64,000 nt of DNA from Caulobacter sp. CCUG 60055 (GTDB lineage: Bacteria > Pseudomonadota > Alphaproteobacteria > Caulobacterales > Caulobacteraceae): NCBI RefSeq assembly GCF_022750545.1, contig NZ_PUIC01000001.1, forward strand, positions 124,001-188,000, given 5' to 3'. Under the pieces are notes generated by a model that searched no databases, was not told where the DNA came from, and saw only the letters and a list, made by a program, of their open reading frames with translations. Made by a program: the position numbers and the translations under genes. Shown here piece by piece: positions 19,130 to 29,500 of the stretch. How positions within the stretch are numbered: position 1 is the first letter of the stretch; every line of letters begins with the position of its first letter.

Positions 19130-20341
19130 ATGGGCGCGTGGGTCGGCGTCATCGGAGCAAGGTGGAAGCGGCTGGCGGCGGCCTGCGGCGCCTTCTTGTG
19201 CCTGGCCGCGGCGGCCGCGGCGTCGCATAGCGCGGCGGCGGCGGCCGGCGGCGTCAGCAAGGTCCGGTTCGGCGGCGACCAGACGGAGACCCGCGTGGTC
19301 GTCGAGCTGGACCGCGCGACACAGGCGCGGATCGTCACGGACGACCCCTCGGCGCTGCGGCTTGTGGTCGCCCTGCCCAAGGTCGACGCCTCCAGCGAGA
19401 TGGAGGGGCGCGGGCAGGGGCTGGTGAAGGCCTGGGCGCTGGATTCGGCCGGCGGCGGCGCGCGGCTGCGCCTCGAGCTGTCCAGGGCGGCCGAGGTCAA
19501 GCGGCGCTTCCTGCTGCCCCCCGCCGACGGCTCGACCAGCTATCGCTACGTCATCGACCTGGCGGCGACTCAAGGGTCGGCCCAAGGGGGTGGCGCGCTG
19601 GAGACGACCAGGGTCTCGGCCCCGCGGGCGGTCATCACCCAGGCGCCGGCCCTGCGCCGCAAGAAGGTCATCATCATCGACGCCGGTCACGGCGGACACG
19701 ATCCCGGCGCGCTCGGCGCCAAGGTCCACGAGAAGGACGTCACCCTGGCCGCGGCCCTGGCCTTGAAGGCGCGCCTGGAGAAGGGCGGCCGCTACCGCGT
19801 GGTCATGACCCGCGACAACGACACCTTCATCCCCAAGGAGAACCGGGTCCAGATCGCCCGCCGGGCGGACGCCGACCTGTTCATCTCGCTGCACGCCGAT
19901 TCCGGTCCTGAGACCAGCACGCGCGGCGCGTCGGTCTACACCTTGTCGGATCAGGGCTCGGACCGGGTGGCCAAGAAGGTGATCGCCAACAACGACTGGT
20001 TCATCAACGTCGACCTGCCGGGCCGCGACCGCGCCACCAACCAGATCCTCCTCGACCTGACCCAGCGCAACACCAAGAACCGCTCGGCCGCCTTCGCCGA
20101 AACCCTGCTCGCCCATGTCGGCTCGCGGGTGCAGCTGCTGCGCCGCAGCCATCGCGACGCCGGTTTCGTGGTGCTGTTGGCGCCCGACGTTCCGGCGGTG
20201 CTGCTGGAGATGGGCTTCATCACCAATCCCGAGGACGAGGCCCGCCTGACCGACCCGTCGCGGCGCCGGGCGTTCATGGACGCAGTGGGCGATTCGATCG
20301 ATTCCTACTTCGCCGAGGAAACCCAGATCGCGGCGCGCTGA
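19130..20341 (+). CDS. amiC: N-acetylmuramoyl-L-alanine amidase (AmiC-type)
   Basis: This periplasmic zinc amidase removes stem peptides from murein to separate daughter cells. The 403-aa protein has a signal sequence (CGAFLCLAAAAAASHSAAAAA), an AMIN domain (about residues 42-150) that targets it to the septum, and an Amidase_3 domain. Zinc ligands lie in IIIDAGHGGHDPG and LFISLHADSG; the glutamate is in VLLEMGFITNPEDEA. It starts at the ATG at 19130. mrcA follows on the same strand after 120 bases, an order I recall from Caulobacter. Confidence 0.94.
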   Translation: MGAWVGVIGARWKRLAAACGAFLCLAAAAAASHSAAAAAGGVSKVRFGGDQTETRVVVELDRATQARIVTDDPSALRLVVALPKVDASSEMEGRGQGLVKAWALDSAGGGARLRLELSRAAEVKRRFLLPPADGSTSYRYVIDLAATQGSAQGGGALETTRVSAPRAVITQAPALRRKKVIIIDAGHGGHDPGALGAKVHEKDVTLAAALALKARLEKGGRYRVVMTRDNDTFIPKENRVQIARRADADLFISLHADSGPETSTRGASVYTLSDQGSDRVAKKVIANNDWFINVDLPGRDRATNQILLDLTQRNTKNRSAAFAETLLAHVGSRVQLLRRSHRDAGFVVLLAPDVPAVLLEMGFITNPEDEARLTDPSRRRAFMDAVGDSIDSYFAEETQIAAR

Positions 20342-20461
20342 GCCGCCGGGCGCTCCGCCGGCGGGCGGGGCCTTGGGACAGCAAATCCGACTTCCCCTTT
20401 TCGCGAACGCGCTCTAGACCCAGGGAGGCGGGTCGGGGGCCCGCGGAGGATCGTCGTCGTC

Positions 20462-22870
20462 TTGAAGCTTCCCGAGGCATGGGTTCGTCCGCCGGCGCGA
20501 TGGCTCGCCGTGACGGGCATAGCGGTGCTCAGTCTGATCGCCGTCGCGGGCTTCTCGCTGGCGGTCTACGCGGCGTGGCTGTTCCATGACATGCCGGACG
20601 CGTCGGACCTGGCGGACTACCGGCCGCCGACGGCGACGCGGGTCTACGCCTGGGACGGCACCCTGATCGGCGAGTTCTCCAAGGAACGCCGCATCTTCGT
20701 GCCCTACGACCAGATGCCGCCGACCCTGGTGCGCGCCTTTCTGGCCGCCGAGGACCGCAACTTCTTCGCCCACGGCGGCGTCGACGTCACCGGCCTGGGC
20801 CGGGCCATGGCCAAGAACGTGCTGAACGCCGCCAAGGGCCGCCGCTTCGAGGGCGGCTCGACCATCACCCAGCAGGTCGCCAAGAACGTGCTGCTGAGCA
20901 ACGAGGCCACCGTCGGCCGCAAGCTCAAGGAAGCCATCCTGGCCCAGCGGCTGGAGCGGACGCTCGACAAGCCGCACATCCTCGAACTCTATCTGAACGA
21001 AATCTGGCTGGGCTATCGCTCCTACGGCGTCGGCGCGGCCGCCTACAACTATTTCGGCAAGCCCCTGTCGGACCTCAGCCTGGCTGAATGCGCCTATCTG
21101 GCGGCGCTGCCCAAGGGGCCGGACAACTATCACCCGACCCGCAACAAGGAGGCGGCGCTGCGCCGTCGCAACTGGATCCTCGGCCAGATGGCCGAGATCG
21201 GCTGGGTCAGCCAGGCCGACGCCCAGGCGGCGATGAAGGAGGACCTCAAGGTCCAGGCCGCGCCCACCCGCGCCCAGTACCGGGACGCCGACTACTTCGT
21301 CGAGGAGGTCCGCCGCCGCGCGCTCCAGACCATGGGGCCGAAGCTGACCGAGGGCGGCTACTACATGCGCACGACGCTGGACCCGCGTCTGCAGACCATG
21401 GCCCGGGTCTCGCTGATGAAGGGGCTGGAGCAGTACGACCGCCGTCACGGCTGGCGCGGCGCCTGGGGCCATGTCGAGGACCTCGCCAACTGGGAGCAGG
21501 AGGCCAAGGCCAAGTCGCCGCCGTCCGAGCGCCGGGGCTGGCGCTCCGCCGTGGTCGATTCGCTGGAGGGCGGCGGCCACGTGCGGGTCATCGACGGCGG
21601 CAAGGGCGTGCTGGAAGGCGCCGACGTGGCCTGGGCCCGCGCCGGGCGCGGCGGGCTCAAGGTCGGCGATCTAGTGTTCGTCGAGCCGTCGGCGCCGGGC
21701 CGCTACAACCTTCGTCAGATTCCCGTCGTCAACGGCGCCCTGGTGGCCATCGAGCCCTATTCCGGCCGGGTGCTGGCCATGGTCGGCGGCTACAGCTTCT
21801 CGCTGTCGAACTTCAACCGGGCCACCCAGGCCATGCGCCAGCCCGGCTCGGCCTTCAAGCCGTTCGTCTACGCCACCGCCCTCGAGAACGGCTTCACCCC
21901 CGCCAGCACGGTCCTCGACGGGCCGATCACCTTGCCCGGCGCCGGCGGCCAGGCCTGGAGCCCGGAGAACTACCACAGGAACTTCCTGGGCCCGCAGTTC
22001 CTGCGGCGCGGCCTGGAGCTGTCGCTCAACACCATGACCGTGCGGCTGGCCCAGAGCGTCGGCATGAAGAAGATCGCCAACAACGCCGTGACCTGGGGCG
22101 TGTCGCCGCAGATGGACCCGGTGCTGGCCATGGCCCTCGGCGCCGGCGAGACGACGCCGTTCCGGCTGACGGCGGCCTACGCCCCGTTCGTCAACGGCGG
22201 CCGCCGCATCGAGCCGCATCTGATCGAGCTGGTCGAGGACCGCGAGGGCAAGGTGATCCGCAAGTCGGACCAGCGCGACTGCCCCCGCTGCGACGCGGCG
22301 TTCACCGGCGACGAGTCGCCGCGCATCCCAGCGACCGGTCAGCAGATCATGGACCCGATCACCGCCTATGAGATCACCAACATGCTGCAGGGCGTGGTCC
22401 AGCGCGGCACGGCGGCGGCGGTCAGCTCGCTCGGGCGGCCGCTGGCCGGCAAGACCGGCACCACCAACGACTACCGCAGCGCCTGGTTCGTGGGCTATTC
22501 GCCGGACATGGTGGTCGGCGTGTTCGTCGGCTTCGACGACAACCGTTCGCTCGGCAACAACGAGACCGGGGCGGTGGACGCGGTGCCGATCTTCATCGAC
22601 TTCATGCGCGACGCCCTGAAGAACACGCCCGTGCGCGACTTCAAGCCGCCCAAGGAGGCCAAGTTCGCCATGGTCAACGGCATCCGCGAGGCCTTCCGGC
22701 CGGGCAGCGAGCCGCGCACGGTCGAGACCTCGACCACCCTGGCCGGCCCGCAGCCCTATGACCAGGTCTGGCCCGGCGGCCAGCTTTCCGGCGCCGACAA
22801 CGCCTCGGCGGCGAGGGCGCCGCCGCCGCCCGCCAAGAAGCCGCCCGAGGACCTCAGCGGCCTCTATTGA
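20462..22870 (+). CDS. mrcA: Penicillin-binding protein 1A (bifunctional)
   Basis: This bifunctional peptidoglycan glycosyltransferase and transpeptidase is anchored in the inner membrane. The 802-aa product has one N-terminal membrane segment (VTGIAVLSLIAVAGFSLAVYA). The GT51 domain has EDRNFFAHGGVD, EGGSTITQQVAKN and RTLDKPHILELYLNEIW. An OB-like insertion precedes the transpeptidase domain with SAFK (GSAFKPFVYA), SLN (ELSLNTM) and KTGTTND. The C-terminus is proline-rich. The start is probably the TTG at 20462 with GGAGGA 11 bases upstream; no in-frame ATG precedes the membrane segment. It lies just downstream of amiC. Confidence 0.95.
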   Translation: MKLPEAWVRPPARWLAVTGIAVLSLIAVAGFSLAVYAAWLFHDMPDASDLADYRPPTATRVYAWDGTLIGEFSKERRIFVPYDQMPPTLVRAFLAAEDRNFFAHGGVDVTGLGRAMAKNVLNAAKGRRFEGGSTITQQVAKNVLLSNEATVGRKLKEAILAQRLERTLDKPHILELYLNEIWLGYRSYGVGAAAYNYFGKPLSDLSLAECAYLAALPKGPDNYHPTRNKEAALRRRNWILGQMAEIGWVSQADAQAAMKEDLKVQAAPTRAQYRDADYFVEEVRRRALQTMGPKLTEGGYYMRTTLDPRLQTMARVSLMKGLEQYDRRHGWRGAWGHVEDLANWEQEAKAKSPPSERRGWRSAVVDSLEGGGHVRVIDGGKGVLEGADVAWARAGRGGLKVGDLVFVEPSAPGRYNLRQIPVVNGALVAIEPYSGRVLAMVGGYSFSLSNFNRATQAMRQPGSAFKPFVYATALENGFTPASTVLDGPITLPGAGGQAWSPENYHRNFLGPQFLRRGLELSLNTMTVRLAQSVGMKKIANNAVTWGVSPQMDPVLAMALGAGETTPFRLTAAYAPFVNGGRRIEPHLIELVEDREGKVIRKSDQRDCPRCDAAFTGDESPRIPATGQQIMDPITAYEITNMLQGVVQRGTAAAVSSLGRPLAGKTGTTNDYRSAWFVGYSPDMVVGVFVGFDDNRSLGNNETGAVDAVPIFIDFMRDALKNTPVRDFKPPKEAKFAMVNGIREAFRPGSEPRTVETSTTLAGPQPYDQVWPGGQLSGADNASAARAPPPPAKKPPEDLSGLY

Positions 22871-22940
22871 TCGGCCTGATCGGTTGTAACTGTTCCGGGC
22901 GCGGGCTATCTCCCGCGCCCAACCTTTGGAGTGCGCGAGC

Positions 22941-24066
22941 ATGAGAGCGGATGTCGAGGCCTCAGCGGCCGACATCGAGCAGTCGATCGGACTGCTCAGG
23001 AGGAGACTTTGACTGGGAACCGGCCCTAAGGAAGCTGGACGAGCTCAATGCGCGGGTCGAGGACCCGACGCTCTGGGACAATCCCGAGGACGCCCAGGCC
23101 GTGATGCGCGAGCGCACCCGGCTGGCCGGGCAGGTCGACGCCGTCCGGTCGATGGAGCGCGGCCTCGCCGACGCCCTTGAATTCGCCGAGATGGCCGAGG
23201 CCGAGGGCGACGAGGATTCGCTCAACGACGCCCGCGCCCAGTTGGCGGTGCTGAAGGAGCAGGGCGCCCGCGCCGAGCTCGAAGCGCTGCTGTCCGGCGA
23301 GGCCGACGGCAACGACGCCTATCTGGAAATCAATTCCGGGGCCGGCGGCACCGAATCCAACGACTGGGCCGGCATGCTGCTGCGGATGTACACCCGCTGG
23401 GCCAACGCCCACGGCATGGCGGTCGACCTGATCGAGGAGACGTCGGGCGAACAGGCCGGCGTCAAGTCGGCCACCCTCCAGGTCAAGGGCCTCAACGCCT
23501 ATGGCTGGCTGAAGACCGAGGCGGGGGTGCACCGCCTGGTGCGCATCTCGCCCTACGACTCCAGCGCCCGCCGCCACACCAGCTTCGCCTCGGTGTGGGT
23601 CTATCCGGTGGTCGACGACGCCATCGTCATCGACATCAACCCGTCCGACGTGCGCACCGACACCTACCGCGCCTCGGGGGCCGGCGGTCAGCACATCAAC
23701 AAGACCGACTCGGCCGTGCGTCTGACCCACATCCCGACCGGGGTGGCCGTGGCCTGCCAGGCCGGCCGTTCGCAGCACCAGAACCGGGAAGAAGCCTGGA
23801 AGATGCTGCGCGCGCGCCTGTACGAACTGGAGCTGCAGAAGCGCGAGGCGGCGGCCCAGGCGCTGGAGGACCAGAAGACCGACATCGGCTGGGGCCACCA
23901 GATCCGATCCTACGTCCTGCAGCCCTATCAGATGGTCAAGGACCTGCGCACCGAGGTCGAGACCTCCGATACGCAAGGGGTGCTCGACGGCGATCTCGAC
24001 GCCTTCATGGCCGCGTCGCTGGCCCAGCGCGTCGGCGTCACCCGCGACGGCGAAGCCGTCTCCTGA
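22941..24066 (+). CDS. prfB: Peptide chain release factor 2 (programmed +1 frameshift)
   Basis: RF2 ends translation at UGA and UAA. Translation starts at the ATG at 22941 and reads [23 protein letters not shown] to an in-frame TGA at 23010-23012. A +1 shift on CTT-TGA continues as [19 protein letters not shown], giving 374 aa. The main frame has the GGQ loop ([21 protein letters not shown]) and the stop-recognition segment [14 protein letters not shown]. Reading from the out-of-frame ATG at 22951 gives a wrong N-terminus ([11 protein letters not shown]). The coordinates cover both frames and skip one base at 23010. Confidence 0.96.
22998..23012 (+). promoter_or_regulatory. Programmed +1 frameshift site of prfB
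   Basis: AGGAGG (22998-23003), a 3-base spacer, the slippery codon CTT (23007-23009) and the stop TGA followed by C reproduce the RF2 autoregulatory site. The spacing equals that of the E. coli site (AGGGGG-3-CTT-TGA-C). When RF2 is scarce the ribosome pauses at the weak UGAC stop and shifts +1, so RF2 controls its own synthesis. Confidence 0.95.
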
Positions 24067-24098
24067 CGGCGCGGCGACGCGGACGGGTTCAAAGGAAA

Positions 24099-24131
24099 GG
24101 GGCGGAGGCTCGGGTCTCCGCCCCGTTTTCT
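24099..24131. terminator. Bidirectional intrinsic terminator between prfB and the bactofilin gene
   Basis: A 9-bp perfect stem (GGGGCGGAG/CTCCGCCCC, 24099-24107 with 24116-24124) has an 8-base loop. It is followed on the plus strand by GTTTTCT and on the minus strand by TTTCCTTT. It sits between two convergent genes, so it can stop transcription from both sides. Confidence 0.85.
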
Positions 24132-24603
24132 ATTCGGCCGCGGCCGGGCCCAGATTGACCACCTCGGCCTCGATCACCGGCTGCGCCTGGGCCTGGCGCT
24201 GGAACTTCAGGCTGCGGCCCTGGAAGAACGCGCCGTTCTCGATCGACAGTTGTTCGTGGGTGATATCGCCGTCGACATAGGCGGTGGCGTAGAGCCGCAC
24301 GTTCTTGGCCACCACCGACCCGACGATGCGGCCGCGCGCCTCGATGGTCTCGGCCTGGACCGAGCCTTCGATGCAGCCGGTCTCGCCGAGCGTCAGCCGG
24401 GCCACCCGCACGTCGCCGCGGACGACGCCGTCGACGTGCAGTTCGCCTTCCCCGATCACGGCGCCCTCGAAGGCGACGTCGTCGGCGATCACCGAGGCGA
24501 TCTTGGCCGGCTTGCGCGCGCCGCCGAGATCGACGGAGGCTGTCGCCGGCGCGCCGGCGAGCTGGGTGGTGGAGTTAGCCCGGGCCTGCTGTTTGCTGAA
24601 CAT
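24130..24603 (-). CDS. bacA: Bactofilin
   Basis: Bactofilins are polymerising cytoskeletal proteins; Caulobacter BacA localises the stalk peptidoglycan synthase PbpC. The 157-aa product has short disordered ends around a beta-helical core of hydrophobic-glycine rungs (VIGEGELHVDGVVRGDVRVA, CIEGSVQAETIEARGRIVGSV, LYATAYVDGDITHEQLSIENG). It starts at the ATG at 24601-24603, which lies inside the end of the upstream M23 peptidase gene (29-base overlap). The two are therefore translationally coupled. The symbol is by analogy with Caulobacter. Confidence 0.92.
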   Translation of the reverse strand: MFSKQQARANSTTQLAGAPATASVDLGGARKPAKIASVIADDVAFEGAVIGEGELHVDGVVRGDVRVARLTLGETGCIEGSVQAETIEARGRIVGSVVAKNVRLYATAYVDGDITHEQLSIENGAFFQGRSLKFQRQAQAQPVIEAEVVNLGPAAAE

Positions 24604-25729
24604 AATCCCCCGCCTTCACAAAGCGGTCCGGGTTCTGTGGACGGCCGTCCACCCAGACCTCGTAATGCAGATGCGGGCCGGTGGAGCGGCCCGTCGATCC
24701 CATCGCGCCGACGCGGGCGCCGATGCCGACCCGCTGGCCCACGCCCACCGAGATGGCGGCCAGGTGGGCGTAGCGGGTCTTGAAGCCGCCGCCGTGGTCG
24801 ATCTCGACGGTCTGGCCATAGCCGGAGCGCTCGCCGGTGAACGAGACCACGCCCGGCGCCGTGGCGTAGATCGGCGTCAGGAACGCGCCGGGGAAATCCA
24901 GGCCGGAGTGGAAGGCCGGCCTGTGGGTGAACGGGTCGAGCCGCACGCCGTAGCTGGACGACAGCTGCGGCGCCGAGGTCGGCCGGGCGAAGGGCAGCTT
25001 CTCGACCGCCTGGTTCAGCGACCGCATGTCCGACATGTCGGTGGCGGCGTGCTGGATGCGTTCGGCGAAGCCTTCATCCACGTCGAGCACCGCGGCCAGG
25101 GCGCGCGGGTCCTTGGCGTCGATCAGCGGGCCGCCCAGGGACGAGGCGCCGGCGCGGGTGAAATTGCCCGGGTCCAGTCCGGCCAGCCGGAAGGCGAGGC
25201 GAAGACGCTCGGCCCGGGTCTTGGCGACGTTTTCGGCCTGTTCGATCAGGCGCTCCTGGTCCATGCGGACGGCCTGGACGCGCTGCGAGGCGGTCTCGCC
25301 CTTGGTCGGCTTGGGCAGGGCTGCCTGGAGCGCGCCGGGCGTGCGGAAATCGCTGAGCAGCATGGCCAGCGCCTCGTGCCGCTTCTCGACGGACTGGGCG
25401 AGGTCGTCGATCGAGCCGTTGGTGACCGACAGCTGCGCGACGGCGCTGTTGAGCCGGGCCTGGCGATCGGCGTTGACGCGCTCGTAATAGGCCTTGAGCT
25501 TGGTGACGCGCTGGTTGTCGGCGCCGGTCGAGACGACGTTGGCCAGCATGGCCGCCGTGCAGACGCCCATCCACAGGGCGCAGCCGGCGACGCCGGCCGC
25601 CAGGGCCAGCTGACGACGGGTCGTCAGAACCACGCCGCGCATCTCGCCGCCGGAACGGATGTAGAGATGGCGTTCGGGAAATAGCGTTTCCAGCGATCGG
25701 CGCAGCTGCGCCAAACGTCCATCAAGCAT
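24575..25729 (-). CDS. M23 family peptidoglycan endopeptidase, membrane-anchored
   Basis: This 384-aa protein has a cytoplasmic N-terminus, one membrane segment (LALAAGVAGCALWMGVCTAAML, about 41-63), a periplasmic coiled-coil region (about 70-190) and a C-terminal LytM/M23 domain. The zinc motif HxxxD is in FHSGLDFPG and the HxH is in TGPHLHYEVW. The catalytic residues look complete, unlike EnvC/NlpD-type activators, so it should cut murein crosslinks. It overlaps the bactofilin gene by 29 bases. Bactofilin-M23 pairs shape cells in several bacteria (for example LmdC-BacA), so a joint role in local wall remodelling is likely. Confidence 0.92.
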   Translation of the reverse strand: MLDGRLAQLRRSLETLFPERHLYIRSGGEMRGVVLTTRRQLALAAGVAGCALWMGVCTAAMLANVVSTGADNQRVTKLKAYYERVNADRQARLNSAVAQLSVTNGSIDDLAQSVEKRHEALAMLLSDFRTPGALQAALPKPTKGETASQRVQAVRMDQERLIEQAENVAKTRAERLRLAFRLAGLDPGNFTRAGASSLGGPLIDAKDPRALAAVLDVDEGFAERIQHAATDMSDMRSLNQAVEKLPFARPTSAPQLSSSYGVRLDPFTHRPAFHSGLDFPGAFLTPIYATAPGVVSFTGERSGYGQTVEIDHGGGFKTRYAHLAAISVGVGQRVGIGARVGAMGSTGRSTGPHLHYEVWVDGRPQNPDRFVKAGDYVQQTAGPG

Positions 25730-25994
25730 TACGTCACGGGACCCACCACCGAGAGTTCCGGCGATATGCTATTATCCGAAGGAATTTCGCAAGAGGCGGC
25801 GTAGGGGGCACGAAAATGCGCACGGCGAGCCGCCTGCCGTGTGATCGGCGATGGTTGGGCGGATTCGGCGCTCGGGAAAAGGCGTTGTTTCGTCGCGGAC
25901 ATATTGCGGAAGGACGGGCGGTGTTGATTGGCGGCGGCCCGAATCGACCACCGCGCCGTTCGCGCGCCGCCTGCTCCTCGGCCGGCGCGGCCGG

Positions 25995-26462
25995 TCAGAG
26001 GGCCTTAGCCGCGGAGAGAACCTGCGCCACGTGGCCCGGCACCTTGACCTTGCGCCAGACCTGGCGAATGACGCCGTCGCCGTCGATCAGGAAGGTCGAG
26101 CGATCGACGCCCATGTACTGGCGGCCGTACATGCTTTTTTGAATCCATACGCCATAGGCTTCGACGACGGCGCCGTCGCCGTCCGAACCGAGCAGCACGT
26201 CCAGATCATGCTTGGCCTTGAATTTGCCGTGGCTGGCGGGGGAATCCTTGGAGACGCCGACCACTGTCGCGCCGGCGGCGGCAAACTCGGCGGCGGCCTC
26301 GGTGAAGCCCTTGGCCTCGGTGGTGCAACCGGCGGTGTCGTCCTTGGGGTAGAAATACAGCGCCAGCTTGCGCCCGGCGAAGTCGGACAGCCGCACACGG
26401 CCGTTCTCGGTGGGAAGATCGAAAGCCGGAGCCTTGTCTCCGGGTTGCAGCGCGTCGGCCAT
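25995..26462 (-). CDS. bcp: Thioredoxin-dependent thiol peroxidase (Bcp/PrxQ)
   Basis: This peroxiredoxin reduces H2O2 and organic hydroperoxides. The 155-aa product has the PxxxTxxC motif as PKDDTAGCTTEA with the peroxidatic Cys46. No other cysteine is present, so it is a 1-Cys form that needs an external thiol to resolve. Family blocks GDKAPAFDLP, LYFYPKDDT, GVSKDSPASHGKF and RSTFLIDGDG are clear. The ATG is at 26460-26462. It is divergent from the AsmA-like gene. The 265 bases between it and the M23 gene show no recognisable gene. Confidence 0.95.
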   Translation of the reverse strand: MADALQPGDKAPAFDLPTENGRVRLSDFAGRKLALYFYPKDDTAGCTTEAKGFTEAAAEFAAAGATVVGVSKDSPASHGKFKAKHDLDVLLGSDGDGAVVEAYGVWIQKSMYGRQYMGVDRSTFLIDGDGVIRQVWRKVKVPGHVAQVLSAAKAL

Positions 26463-26578
26463 TGTGATTTCCCCAAAGCAGTCGCCGGCAATTCGGCCCC
26501 GTTGTCATCTTCGCGGCGCAAAGGGGTGTCAATCGCCCTCGGCTTGAAGTCTGCGGCGGGGCCCGGGGGAATGCAGGT

Positions 26579-29500
26579 TTGTTGAGGCCGACGCTAAGGC
26601 ACGCCGTCGAAACGGTCGTCGTCCTCCTCGGCGTGACGGTCGCCCTGCTGGCGGCGGCGGCCTGGCGGCTGAACCGCGGGCCGGTGCCGGTGAACGTCCT
26701 CAAGCCGGCCATCGAGCGGCGGCTGGCGGCCCAGACCCCGGGCGGCCGCGCCAGCGTCGGCGGCGTCGGCCTGGTCTGGTACGGCGCCGCCCAGTCGCTG
26801 GGCGTTCAGCTCGACAGGGTCTCGGTCGTCGACGCCCGCGGCCGGCCGGTGCTTCAGGCCGGCCAGGTGCAGGCCGCGCTGGCGCTGGATTCGGTGCTGC
26901 AGTTCGCGCCCGCGCCGGGGCGCCTCAGCGCCGTCGACTTCTTCGCCGCGATCAGCGTCTCGCCGCAGGGGCGCTACGAGCTGGGCTATGACGCGCAAGG
27001 CGCGCCGACGCCGGGGACGGGGGGGCTGGCCGAGATGTTCCGGGCGCTGACCGGGCCGGCGCGGCGATCCGAGCCGCTGAGCTTCCTGCGCGACCTGGAG
27101 CTGGATCGCGGCCGGCTTTCGTTGCGCCAGACTGACGGCAGCCTGGCCTGGACCGGCCGCATCGAGCAGATCGGCTTCCACAAGGCGGGCGGCGTCATCA
27201 CCGGCGTCAGCGACGCCTCGATCGGCGAGGGCGAGGCGCAGGCCCAGCTGAAGGCCAGGGCCAAGGCGGCGGTCGGCCTCAAGGACGCCTACATCGAGGG
27301 AACTGTTCGCCGTCTCAACCCGGCGCGGATATTCCCCTCCGCCGGCGTCACCCGGCCGCTGTCGGCCCTGGACGCCGTGATCGAGGGACGCGGTTCGCTC
27401 GACTATGCCGCCAGGGCCGGCGTGCGGGCGGCGGACGTGGCCTTCACCGCCGGCGCGGGACGGCTGCGCTTCGGGCAATCGCACCAAAGGTTCGATTCCG
27501 CCGACGTGCGGGCCTCCTATGATCCCGGCTCCGGCGAGGTGGAGCTCCAGGGCGTCAAGCTGGTCGCCGAACGCACGCGGCTGGACGTCGGCGGCCGGCT
27601 GCGGCTGACCCCGGAAGGCGGCGGCCAGCCGGCGCGGCTGGAGTTCGCCCTGCAGGGGCCGGAGGTGGTGATCGCGCCCGGCGAGGGGGCCTCGCCTCAG
27701 CGCCTGGTCAATCTGGCCGCCAAGGGACGCTACACCCCCGAGCTGGGGCGCCTGGAGCTGGACGACGGCCGGGCCACGCTGGGGCATGCGCCCGTGGCGG
27801 TGAAGGGCGTGGTGTTCCGCGGCAAGAACGAGACGTCGGGGTGGGGCGCCAAGCTCGAGGCGCATGTCGACGCGCCGATCAACGCCGCCGACCTGTTCGC
27901 CTACTGGCCCGAGAATCTCGCCGGCACGGCGCGCGGCTGGCTCAGCCGGTCGCTGCGCGCGGCCGACATCCGCAACATCCGCTTCAATCTCGACCTGCCG
28001 CCCGACGCCTTGGCCAAGACGGACCAGCTTTCCAACGAGATGCTGCGGCTGACCTTCGATTTCGCCGGCGTGGGGTTCTCGATCATCCCGGACATGCCGT
28101 TGATCCAGGACGGGGCCGGGTCCGGCGTGCTGCTGGGCAACCGCTTCGACCTGACCTTGAAGTCCGGCCGCATGAACGACGTCGCCCTGTCGGAAGGCAG
28201 CGTCGAAATCCCCTTCCTGGCCCCCAAGGGCGCGCGCGCCGTCTTCAAGGCCCGCGCGGCGGGCGAAGCCCAGTCGATCCTCAACATCGTCGACGTCGCC
28301 CCGACACGGCTGATCAGCAGCAGCGGTTTCGACATCAGGCGGGTCAGCGGCCAGGGCGACGTGAAGATCCAGATCACCCGCCCGATGCTCAGCGACGTGC
28401 CGCTGCGCGACTTCACCTTCGCCTATCAGGGCAAGATCCACGGCGCGGGCCTGCACGAGGCCGCTCTCGGCTTCGACCTGAAGGGAGGCGAGCTGACCGT
28501 CGACGGCGCCGGCGCCCGGCTGAGCGTCAGCGGGCCGGCGACGGTCGGGCCCTATCGCGGCGGCGTCACCTTCCAGGAGGTGTTCGCCAGCCCCAAGCCG
28601 TCGCGCAGCACCATCGATCTCGACGGGGCGATCGACCTGGCGTTCATCGGCCTTTCGGGGGCCGCCGGTTCGGCCGCGCCGCTGGCCGGCCATCTGACGG
28701 TCGAGAACAGCGTCGGCGAGGGCGTGCTGCGCTCCAAGGCCTTCGACGGCCAGCTGTCCTGGCGCGAGGGCGACCAGGGCGCGGTGACGCTGCGCGGCTC
28801 CGGCGACACCGCCCTTTGGCGCTCCGTGGGACTGCCCCTGGCCAAGGGCGTGCCCGACCGCCTGCCGCTGAGGCTGACGCTCAACAATTCGCCGGCGGGC
28901 TGGGCTGGACGCCTGGACGCCGACGCCTATTCCGGCGCGGTGCTGTTCATTCCGGGCAAGGCACCGCGGCTGCGCTACGCGACCGACATCTCGCCCGACG
29001 ACGCCCGCAAGCTGGGCCTGGGCGGCCTGCCGCTGTTCGAACGCACGCAGTCCCTGGTCATCGACGCCGACCTGGGCGGCGACGACCAGGGCGTCAGCTA
29101 TGCGCTGGCCGGCATGAAGGGGCGGCTGGGCTGGGCCTCGCGCGACGGCCGCACGACCTATCGCCTGAAGACGGTGATGACGGCCGACGACCTGCGCGCC
29201 ATCGGCCTGGGCGGGGTGCTGCAGCCGCCGGCCCCCGCGCCCGTCGACGCGGTGGTCGTCAGCGGGCCCGACGGCTGGAAGGGCGAGGCGACCGTGGCCG
29301 GGCAGGCGGTGCGCTACCAGTCGGGTCCGCCGGTCGGCGGAAGGCGGACGGTGAGCGTCAGCGGCGACCTCGACGGCCAGGGACTGGCCCGGCTGGGCGC
29401 TCCCGCCGGAACCGTCTCGGGCGACATCGCGCTGTCCGGCAGGCTGGACTTCGACACCGCCGGGCTGGCGGGCGGCCGCATCGAGGCCGATCTCGGCCGG

